Origin: Kordiimonadaceae bacterium
GTDB taxonomy: Bacteria > Pseudomonadota > Alphaproteobacteria > Sphingomonadales > Emcibacteraceae
Assembly (NCBI GenBank): GCA_018699075.1
Contig: JABIPV010000311.1
Location: 1 to 53,485, forward strand
Direction of reading: 5' to 3'
DNA: 53,485 bases
Below the pieces are notes generated by a model, which saw only the letters and a program-made list of their open reading frames with translations, did not search any database and was not told the origin of the DNA. Positions 18,412 through 25,247 of the stretch are shown one piece after another; within the stretch, counting starts at the first letter, position 1; each line of letters opens with the position of its first letter. The translations under genes were made by a program, and so were the position numbers.

Positions 18412-19201
18412 AGCCCCTGTAAATCACGTCATGCGCATTTGGACACCCGACGAAGAAAAGGTCGAGACCCGCCCTGTCACAAATGAAATTCCAATTGTGC
18501 TTGAATATAATTGCGTCACTTTTGCCGTCATGATGGCAACGCCCGCTGATCTGGTTGATTTTTCCTATGGCTTTAGCCTGACCGAAGGGATCATCGAGAA
18601 AGAAAGTGATATCATATACGCTCAGATCAAAAAGGCGCCAAAGGGTAAAGTGGCTGCAATCGAGATTAGAGCGAAAGCTTTTCACAAACTTGAAACCTAT
18701 AATCGAACCCTTACAGGGCGAACTGGTTGTGGACTATGTGGTGTAGAGAAATTGGAACAGGCGATTAAACCCTTGGATAAAGTTGTCTCAGATTTAAAAG
18801 TTGACGCTCGCCAAATCCACAGCTCGATGCAAAAAATTAAATCAAAACAAACCCTAAATAAAGAAACTGGCGCATTGCACGCCGCCGCTTTTGTGTCTGC
18901 AGACGGTGAAATTATTGCTATCCGTGAAGATGTGGGACGCCATAATGCTCTTGATAAACTTATTGGGCATTTAATGCGGGAAACTATAAACCCCTCTAAT
19001 GGATACGCTCTTATTACAAGCCGCTGTAGTTTTGAAATGATACAAAAATGCGCCATTGCCGGCATTCCCATAATTGCCGCTGTTTCCGCGACAACCGATC
19101 TAGCGATAAAACTCGCGCAAGAAGCAGGTATTACAATAATTGCCTTTGCCAGAAAAGAGGGTCTAAACATCGTCATTGATCCTGAAAATAGAGTGTTATA
19201 A
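18404..19201 (+). CDS. fdhD: Formate dehydrogenase accessory sulfurtransferase FdhD
   Basis: The 265-residue protein transfers sulfur from IscS to the molybdenum bis-MGD cofactor needed by formate dehydrogenase. The functional cysteines appear in TGRTGCGLCGVE, and the family blocks FSYGFSLTEGII, IREDVGRHNALDKLIG and TSRCSFEMIQKCA are present. It overlaps ubiG by 8 nt. It faces mobA, whose product builds the same cofactor, so the pair points to a formate dehydrogenase or related oxidoreductase encoded elsewhere. The downstream part is compact and complete. Confidence 0.95.
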   Translation: MDKAPVNHVMRIWTPDEEKVETRPVTNEIPIVLEYNCVTFAVMMATPADLVDFSYGFSLTEGIIEKESDIIYAQIKKAPKGKVAAIEIRAKAFHKLETYNRTLTGRTGCGLCGVEKLEQAIKPLDKVVSDLKVDARQIHSSMQKIKSKQTLNKETGALHAAAFVSADGEIIAIREDVGRHNALDKLIGHLMRETINPSNGYALITSRCSFEMIQKCAIAGIPIIAAVSATTDLAIKLAQEAGITIIAFARKEGLNIVIDPENRVL

Positions 19202-19215
19202 TAAAGTTTTTCGAT

Positions 19216-19821
19216 TTAGAGCAACTTTTCAGCCTGCGCTAAATCTTCTTCAGTATTAATATTTAAGAAAGGGTCAGGGACTTGGTCCCAGATCACTCTG
19301 GCTGGGCTATGTTTATTCACCCATGCCATCATTTTACGTTGATCATTTTTGAGAACAGATCGTAGATCATCCGTCAATGACAGATCCCATTTCGCCAGAA
19401 CAGGATGCATTCGGCCGTTCGAACTGGCAACAACCACCGAACTATTATGATGTTCTGATAATTTTTCAACAAAGTCGTGCGGAATAAACGGCGTATCACA
19501 AGGAGCTGTAACAACAGAGGTAAAGCCCTTTTGTTTCGCATATTCAAGGGCAGTGAATAAACCACCTAAAGGGCCATATGGATTTCCCTGAGGATCCAAA
19601 ATTATGTCTGGGACAACTTCTAAAGCACATTCAATATCTGTATTTTGAGCATTTAAGATCAAGTTGTCTACCTGAGGCTCTATTCTTTCAATGATGTGTG
19701 AGAGTAATTTTTTCCCCCCAAGTGATAACAAAAATTTATCGTTGCCCCCCATACGACGGGAGGCTCCACCCGCGAGTATAACCCCTAAAACGCGGGCATT
19801 TTGCGGATCAGTAGATGACAT
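19216..19821 (-). CDS. mobA: Molybdenum cofactor guanylyltransferase MobA
   Basis: The 201-residue protein attaches GMP to Mo-molybdopterin. The nucleotide-binding N-terminus LGVILAGGASRRMGGNDKFL, the metal-binding region VVTAPCDTPFIP and the C-terminal INTEEDLAQAE are typical. It is convergent with fdhD, with a 14-nt gap and no clear terminator, and lies 8 nt downstream of the DUF1178 gene, so it is likely the last gene of a leftward unit. Its proximity to fdhD makes functional sense. Confidence 0.94.
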   Translation of the reverse strand: MSSTDPQNARVLGVILAGGASRRMGGNDKFLLSLGGKKLLSHIIERIEPQVDNLILNAQNTDIECALEVVPDIILDPQGNPYGPLGGLFTALEYAKQKGFTSVVTAPCDTPFIPHDFVEKLSEHHNSSVVVASSNGRMHPVLAKWDLSLTDDLRSVLKNDQRKMMAWVNKHSPARVIWDQVPDPFLNINTEEDLAQAEKLL

Positions 19822-19829
19822 GAGGATGT

Positions 19830-20336
19830 TTAACTATCGAGCTTATCGGTGCCAGGGACAGGAAGAACGTCGATACCTTCTTCAATCAACTCTTCGGTTT
19901 CCCGAAGGGTGGTTTCACCGTAAATACCACGTTTTTCGCCTTCACCTGAATGAATTTTGCGGGCTTCGTCAGCAAAGTCAGAACCCACATATTCACATGA
20001 GTTTTCCACTTGACGTCTAAACTTAGCCATTGTGTTATGCATGTGCTCTAAGGCGCGTTTGACGTCTTCCGGACCAACTTCGTTAGTATCCGGAGAATGA
20101 GCACTGACCATAACTTTATGATGATCATGGTCATGACCAATAGAATCAGACGCCGTACTTTCAGCCATATTATGAGAAGAGATATTAGGCGACATCAATG
20201 ATTTTGATGTTTTTGTACAGCCACATAGTGGACATTCTACAAGATCCTTACCGGCCTGCGCCTCAAAAGATTCATTGCTTTGAAACCATGCTTCAAAAAC
20301 ATGACCGTCACTACATTTAATATCAAATAAAATCAT
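19830..20336 (-). CDS. DUF1178 family protein with N-terminal zinc-ribbon-like motif
   Basis: This protein of about 168 residues matches DUF1178: MILFDIKCSDGHVFEAWFQS, then CPLCGCTKTSKSLMSPNIS. The Cys pairs resemble a zinc ribbon. The reading frame is open to 20351, but homologues begin MI(L/R)(F/Y)D and AAGAGAA sits just upstream of ATG 20336, so that start is chosen. The middle is His-rich (HDHDHHK), which may bind metal. The C-terminal half has the conserved KIHSGEGEKRGIYGE block. Function is unknown. It lies between the amidase gene and mobA. Confidence 0.88.
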   Translation of the reverse strand: MILFDIKCSDGHVFEAWFQSNESFEAQAGKDLVECPLCGCTKTSKSLMSPNISSHNMAESTASDSIGHDHDHHKVMVSAHSPDTNEVGPEDVKRALEHMHNTMAKFRRQVENSCEYVGSDFADEARKIHSGEGEKRGIYGETTLRETEELIEEGIDVLPVPGTDKLDS

Positions 20337-20364
20337 AATTTCTCTTACCAACCTTAAGCCAACT

Positions 20365-21213
20365 TTACACTTTTTCTACTATAGCAACATTCTTATCGTG
20401 GGTCAAAGCCGCAATGCGATTTCTTGCCTCTATCACATTATTTAGGTCTATTTCGGCAATAGTAACGCCAACTTCTTCTCCGCCATCCCCTAAAATCTGC
20501 CCCCAAGGGTCAATAATTAAGGAATGACCATAGGTTTTTCGCCCATTTGCATGGTCACCAACTTGGGCGGGAGCAAACAAATATGCACCATTTTCAATCG
20601 CCCGTGCCTGTAACAAAGTATGCCAATGGGCCTTTCCTGTCACATACGTAAAGGCCGCAGGAACCGTGAGCATCATTGCCCCCGCTTGCGCTAACATCCT
20701 GTAAAGATACGGGAAACGCAGATCATAACATATTGATAAGCCAACTTTCCCCCATGGTAATTCGCCCAATACCGCTTGATCCCCAGCTTGGTACGCATTT
20801 GATTCACGGTATTGTTTTTCACCCGGCAAATCTACGTCAAACATATGAATTTTATCGTATGAGACAACTTTTTTGCCTTCTGGTGAAAGAAGAAAGCTTC
20901 TATTGGCCGCTTTATCGCCCTTTTTGACGGCAATTGAACCAAGCAACAACCAAATATTCAATTCTTTAGCCAGCGCTGCAAAATAACGCCACGATGTGTC
21001 TTCTTGTTCAGTGAAAATACTTGCCATCATTTGTTGGCTATCGGAACCAAACAAAGTGGTCATTTCTGGCGTTAAGACAAATTCGGCTCCTTGAGCTGCA
21101 GCTTGGCGAATTAAAGCCTCCGCCGACTTGATATTTTCATCAATGACGTCTGAGGATGTCATTTGCACTAAGCCAACTTTGAATATGTTGGAAATGGTGG
21201 CCTCTACGTTCAT
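20365..21213 (-). CDS. Nitrilase-superfamily amidase, Nit1-like (deaminated glutathione amidase)
   Basis: The 282-residue enzyme has the carbon-nitrogen hydrolase triad: Glu in FVLTPEMTTLFG, Lys in VSYDKIHMFDVDLP and Cys in GLSICYDLRFPYLYR. The KIHMFDVDLP and DLRFP blocks fit the Nit1/deaminated-glutathione amidase branch, a repair enzyme that removes a side product of transaminases. It is 12 nt downstream of grxC, a glutathione-linked gene, which agrees with that role; the exact substrate is inferred. Confidence 0.9.
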   Translation of the reverse strand: MNVEATISNIFKVGLVQMTSSDVIDENIKSAEALIRQAAAQGAEFVLTPEMTTLFGSDSQQMMASIFTEQEDTSWRYFAALAKELNIWLLLGSIAVKKGDKAANRSFLLSPEGKKVVSYDKIHMFDVDLPGEKQYRESNAYQAGDQAVLGELPWGKVGLSICYDLRFPYLYRMLAQAGAMMLTVPAAFTYVTGKAHWHTLLQARAIENGAYLFAPAQVGDHANGRKTYGHSLIIDPWGQILGDGGEEVGVTIAEIDLNNVIEARNRIAALTHDKNVAIVEKV

Positions 21214-21225
21214 AACAACGAGGGG

Positions 21226-21483
21226 TTACTGACTTAGAAGAGCGTCAAGGTGTCCTGCTCTATCCAAGGCGAATAAATCGTCACTGCCGCCAATATGATC
21301 ATCGTTGATAAAAATCTGCGGGACAGTATTTGCACCACCCGTCTTTTTTTGCATATCTGCTTTATATTCGTCTTTCGACCAAATATTATATTCCTTGAAT
21401 TCCTTGCCTTTTTTGCCAAGAAGTTGCTTTGCGAGTGTACAATATCCACAGCCCGGGCGCGTATAAATAACAATATCAGTCAT
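21226..21483 (-). CDS. grxC: Glutaredoxin 3
   Basis: The 85-residue GrxC has the redox motif CGYC (RPGCGYCTLAKQLL), the cis-proline region TVPQIFIND and the GSH-binding GGSDD. The start at 21483 is chosen because GGAAA lies about 7 nt upstream and family members begin directly with this beta-strand; an upstream in-frame ATG at 21495 would add four residues. It precedes the Nit1-like amidase in an apparent operon and is separated from comF by about 75 nt. Confidence 0.95.
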   Translation of the reverse strand: MTDIVIYTRPGCGYCTLAKQLLGKKGKEFKEYNIWSKDEYKADMQKKTGGANTVPQIFINDDHIGGSDDLFALDRAGHLDALLSQ

Positions 21484-21558
21484 AAGTATTTCCAAAATTC
21501 ATAAAATAAGTTTTCTGATATATAGGTTTTTAAGGGGGTTTTACAATGATCATTTGAA

Positions 21559-22320
21559 TTATTTTAAGTTTTGTGGCGAAACGACGCGGTAGATTGTCAG
21601 TACATAAACGCTTTTTGCTCCCGCTTTTTTAAGAACTCTGGCACAATTTTCTGCCGTAGATCCGGTTGTATAAACATCGTCAATTAGCAATACATTTTGT
21701 CCTTCTATGGAAGGCCTATTACTTGAGACAACTTTAAAGGCACCCTGAACATTTTTCGAGCGTTTTTTAATGTTTCCTTGTTGTGGTGGTGTGTTCTTTG
21801 TTCGAATTAACAATTCAGTTTCGTGAGGCAAATTAAGGTCTTTCGCGAGTATTCGAGATATAATCGCCGACTGATTATAGCGCCTGCTAAAAAGTCGTTT
21901 TTTATGAAGCGGAACAGGCATAATCACATCAATATTGGTAAATAATCCGCTCCCAGCTTGTTTAATTAACTTCGTAAAGAACGTCGCATATTCAAGCTTA
22001 TCTTGATGCTTAAAACCGATAATCATATTGCGGCTATAATCATCATAACGAATGGCTGAAATGGCCATATCAAACGCCCGATCCGTTTTTTGACAAGCAC
22101 CGCAACGGCTTTCCCCAATGACAGAATAATCAATCCCCATATCCACTCCAAACGGAAATCCGCAACAACGACACATGGGCTGGGTAATAAAATGAACGTC
22201 TTTCCAACATTCTGGACAGATGTTATGGGCCTGATCAACCCGCACAGCACAATTTAAGCATTTTGGCGGCAATACAAGGTCTAGGGCGCGATGACAAAGT
22301 GTTTTAAATTTTTGAAATAT
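21559..22320 (-). CDS. ComF family phosphoribosyltransferase-like protein, apparent AUA start
   Basis: The protein has an N-terminal double zinc ribbon (CLNC, CPEC, CRCC, CGAC) and a C-terminal phosphoribosyltransferase domain with VLLIDDVYTTGSTA. ComF proteins aid DNA uptake or single-strand processing. The first usable canonical start is TTG 22272, but the frame is open 16 codons further and the added residues (FQKFKTLCHRALDLV before LPPKC) look like the usual ComF N-terminus. The codon at 22320 is ATA, with GGGGG (22329-22333) 8 nt upstream, and a TAG lies just before it. I therefore extend to 22320; the boundary is uncertain. It diverges from the NDUFAF5-like gene. Confidence 0.85.
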   Translation of the reverse strand: MFQKFKTLCHRALDLVLPPKCLNCAVRVDQAHNICPECWKDVHFITQPMCRCCGFPFGVDMGIDYSVIGESRCGACQKTDRAFDMAISAIRYDDYSRNMIIGFKHQDKLEYATFFTKLIKQAGSGLFTNIDVIMPVPLHKKRLFSRRYNQSAIISRILAKDLNLPHETELLIRTKNTPPQQGNIKKRSKNVQGAFKVVSSNRPSIEGQNVLLIDDVYTTGSTAENCARVLKKAGAKSVYVLTIYRVVSPQNLK

Positions 22321-22385
22321 GTTTTTGTCCCCCTATTTAACATTTGTGGCTTTTCGTTCGCTTGGAAAAATGCCATATAGTCATT

Positions 22386-23315
22386 ATGACTGAAACCACT
22401 TCCGATAAAAAGCTTCAATTTAAAGGACCGCTTAAAGAAGTAGAGATCTTTAATCGCCCGCTTATTAAAAAAAGACGTGATAGAATTGCCTCTGAATTTC
22501 GTAAGCACGACTTTATCAATCAGGAAATCACAAACCGCCTTATTGATAATGTTCAGGATATAAAGCGTAATTTTAATATTATCCTTAATATGAATTGTGA
22601 TGAACGCTCTATGCACACACATTTTGAAAACGTATTTGTGATTAATCAAGACCTCTCTTATAAGATGGTTTCCCGCTATGAAGGTCTAAAAATTCAAGCC
22701 GATGAAGAGCTTTTTCCATTTCAAAATCAAAGCCTTGAGTTAATATTAAGTTGTCTTAACCTACATTGGGTCAATGATTTACCGGGTGCCCTCGCGCAAT
22801 TATTACACGGTTTGAAACCAGACGGTTTATTCTTAGGCGCCCTTTTCGGCGGAGAGACTTTAACAGAATTACGCCAGTCTATGCTTAAGGCCGACATGGA
22901 TCATCGTGGCGGCATAAGCCCCCATATTTCTCCCTTTGTTGATGTACGTGACGCTGGTTCTTTAATGCAGCGAGCGGGCTTTACCTTGCCTGTGGTCAGT
23001 ACAGAAAGAATAACGGTCACTTATTCGGATGCTTTTGCCCTTATGAAAGAATTAAAAGGCATGGGCGAGAATAATGCCCTGATGAAAGGGTATAAAGCTT
23101 TATCATCGCCAAAATTAATGATGAAAGTTGCTGAAAACTATCATTTAAGTTTTGCCAATGAACAAGGAAGAATACCTGTCACATTTGATATTATTTATCT
23201 GCAAGGCTGGGCCCCCCACGAAAGCCAACAAAAACCGTTAAAACCGGGTTCTGGCAAAATGTTTCTTAAAGATGCTCTTGGTCAAAAACCCCCCAAATCT
23301 GATAAGCTATCATAA
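22386..23315 (+). CDS. NDUFAF5/BioC-like methyltransferase-fold protein with degenerate SAM site
   Basis: About 309 residues. The blocks LILSCLNLHWVNDLPGALAQ, LKPDGLFLGALFGG, RGGISPHISPFVDVRDAG and ERITVTYSDAF match the NDUFAF5 family, the complex I assembly arginine hydroxylase of mitochondria and its alphaproteobacterial relatives. The expected glycine loop of motif I is replaced by FNIILNMNCDERSM, with no GxG, so SAM binding is doubtful. The frame is open to 22344, but MTETTSDKK at 22386 is the likelier start by homology; a clear ribosome-binding site was not found. It diverges from comF and its end overlaps mutT by 6 nt. Confidence 0.85.
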   Translation: MTETTSDKKLQFKGPLKEVEIFNRPLIKKRRDRIASEFRKHDFINQEITNRLIDNVQDIKRNFNIILNMNCDERSMHTHFENVFVINQDLSYKMVSRYEGLKIQADEELFPFQNQSLELILSCLNLHWVNDLPGALAQLLHGLKPDGLFLGALFGGETLTELRQSMLKADMDHRGGISPHISPFVDVRDAGSLMQRAGFTLPVVSTERITVTYSDAFALMKELKGMGENNALMKGYKALSSPKLMMKVAENYHLSFANEQGRIPVTFDIIYLQGWAPHESQQKPLKPGSGKMFLKDALGQKPPKSDKLS

Positions 23316-23756
23316 AAAATCCCTAATCATTGCAATCAGCGGTTCATCCGCTGGCGGCATCGGATATTTTTTAAGATCATTTATTTTCACCCATTTTAAA
23401 TTTTGGCCTTCTACCGGCTGCATGATGCCATCCCATTTTCGGCACACATAAACCGGCATTAATAAATGAAAATCTTCATAAGTGTGTGATGCGAAGGTAA
23501 AGGCGGCTAAACAAGATTCTGTGGTATCAATATTCAGTTCTTCTTTAAGTTCGCGTATGAGTGCACGCTCAGGTGTTTCACCGGGCTCAACTTTTCCGCC
23601 TGGAAATTCCCACAGGCCTGCCATGCTTTTACCTTCTGGACGCTGCGCGAGGAGAATTTGCCCGTCTATATCCATCATCACCACAGCCGCAACGGTGATA
23701 AGTTTTACAGGACCTTGTGGCCATCCACCCGGAGGGTCTGGGCAAAATTCGCTCAT
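23310..23756 (-). CDS. mutT: NUDIX hydrolase, MutT-like 8-oxo-dGTP diphosphatase
   Basis: The 148-residue protein contains a complete Nudix box, beginning GGKVEPGETPERALIREL and ending KEELNI (G-x5-E-x7-REU-x-EE-x-GU with a relaxed last Gly), and the LLAQRPEGKSMAGLWEFPGG block of MutT. It sanitises oxidised nucleotides. The first residues (CPDPPGGWPQG) form an unusual N-terminal extension. It lies 22 nt downstream of argJ on the same strand, a pairing seen in other Alphaproteobacteria. Confidence 0.93.
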   Translation of the reverse strand: MSEFCPDPPGGWPQGPVKLITVAAVVMMDIDGQILLAQRPEGKSMAGLWEFPGGKVEPGETPERALIRELKEELNIDTTESCLAAFTFASHTYEDFHLLMPVYVCRKWDGIMQPVEGQNLKWVKINDLKKYPMPPADEPLIAMIRDFL

Positions 23757-23778
23757 ATTTTAAACTCCAACTCTAAGC

Positions 23779-25002
23779 CTAGCTTCTATAATCAGCATTA
23801 ATGGTAATATAATCATGGGTTAGATCACAGGTCCATACGGTGGCAGAACCCTCTGCTATGCCGACATGAACTGATATTTCAATCTCTTGCCCTTTTAGAT
23901 GCTCGGTACATTTATGTTCGTCGTAATCCTCTAATCCCATACCATGTTCTGTTACTTTTTGGCCGCCAATATGAATTTTCAAGGCGTCGCGATTGGCTTT
24001 TTCACCCGCTTTTCCAACCGCCATGACAATGCGGCCCCAATTTGCATCTTCCCCGGCAATTGCCGTTTTAACCAATGGGGAGTTAGCGATGCTTAAGGCT
24101 ATTTTTTTTGCCGCAAGGTCATTTTCTGCACCGTTCACATTAATGGATATAAATTTACTGGCCCCTTCACCATCACGTACAACTTGATGAGAAAGATCAA
24201 GCATTAGAGCGAAGAATTTCTGCTTAAAGTCGTCTAAGACAGGATCGTTAGCATCATTTATCATGCCTTCACAACCCGTTGCAAAAGCAAGTACAGTATC
24301 AGACGTTGAAGTATCACTATCAACGGTAATACTGTTGAACGAGCCGCCTGTAGCTTCTTTGAGGATTGACCCTAAGGCCTCTGGTCCGATCGAAGCATCG
24401 GTAAATATAAATCCAAGCATTGTCGCCATATCCGGTGCAATCATACCCGAGCCTTTTGCAAATCCATTTATGTTTACCGTTTTAGAACCGATCTTTGTTG
24501 TTACGGTCGCCCCTTTTGGAAAGGTATCCGTGGTAAGAATAGCGCGCGCCGCATCTTGCCAATTTTCTGACTTAAGTTTTCCTGTCGTTTCCGCAATATG
24601 ATCATTAATAACAGTTGCGTCCAACACTTCGCCAATAACACCCGTCGACGCCACGTAAACTTCATCCAAATCACAAGATAAAGTATCAGATACAGCTTTG
24701 ATTGTTGACGTCATGGCATCTTCACCCGCTTTGCCAGTAAACGCATTTGCATTTCCCGCATTTACAAGCACGGCGCGGGCCGGTTTATTTTTTCTCAGCA
24801 CACCCCGACACCAGTCCACAGGGGCTGATGAACATTTAGAGGTGGTAAAAACACCCGCAACGGTAGCTCCTTTGGGAAAAGAAACAAGAAGAAGGTCATC
24901 ACGGCCCTTATATTTCATTGCGGTCGCTGACGTGCCCATTAATACGCCATCTAGGGCTTTTATTTTAGGAAATTTCGTCGGTGCTAACGGGGATCGTTTC
25001 AT
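23779..25002 (-). CDS. argJ: Bifunctional ornithine acetyltransferase / N-acetylglutamate synthase
   Basis: The 407-residue ArgJ recycles acetyl groups in arginine synthesis. The self-cleavage site lies in IAPDMATMLGFIFTDA, where the Thr becomes the nucleophile of the beta chain. Other conserved blocks are VLVNAGNANAFTG, YVASTGVIGE and SITVDSDTSTSDT. The C-terminus ends THDYITINADYRS as in the family. The length is normal. It diverges from secA across 245 nt. Confidence 0.97.
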   Translation of the reverse strand: MKRSPLAPTKFPKIKALDGVLMGTSATAMKYKGRDDLLLVSFPKGATVAGVFTTSKCSSAPVDWCRGVLRKNKPARAVLVNAGNANAFTGKAGEDAMTSTIKAVSDTLSCDLDEVYVASTGVIGEVLDATVINDHIAETTGKLKSENWQDAARAILTTDTFPKGATVTTKIGSKTVNINGFAKGSGMIAPDMATMLGFIFTDASIGPEALGSILKEATGGSFNSITVDSDTSTSDTVLAFATGCEGMINDANDPVLDDFKQKFFALMLDLSHQVVRDGEGASKFISINVNGAENDLAAKKIALSIANSPLVKTAIAGEDANWGRIVMAVGKAGEKANRDALKIHIGGQKVTEHGMGLEDYDEHKCTEHLKGQEIEISVHVGIAEGSATVWTCDLTHDYITINADYRS

Positions 25003-25107
25003 AATAAATTCATTCAGTTATTCTAATAAACATTGTTTTATAGTCTTGCCATAGAATGATTGTCCATAAATTCCTTATAAAAATATCAATAATTTAGCCA
25101 TCAAACA

Positions 25108-25136
25108 TTGACAGAGGGCACGGACACTCTTATTTG
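25108..25136 (+). promoter_or_regulatory. Candidate secA promoter
   Basis: TTGACA (25108-25113) is a perfect -35 hexamer. With a 17-nt spacer the -10 would be TATTTG (25131-25136), a poor match. The site lies about 110 nt upstream of the secA ATG, which itself has an AAGGAAAAA ribosome-binding site. The rest of the 25003-25247 gap shows nothing else recognisable. Confidence 0.35.
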
Positions 25137-25247
25137 TGCTACTCTATATATTTGTATTAATTTTGAATTCTGACTTAAATTATTTTTAAGAACAAATTCT
25201 GTAAAAAGATTGGCCGTTATTAACAGAGCCAACCAAGGAAAAATATA

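Noticed and set aside
22281..22649. A 122-codon minus-strand ORF over the comF/NDUFAF5-like intergenic region.
   Set aside because: It overlaps the 5' part of the NDUFAF5-like gene in antisense and is in a different frame from the ComF-like N-terminus.
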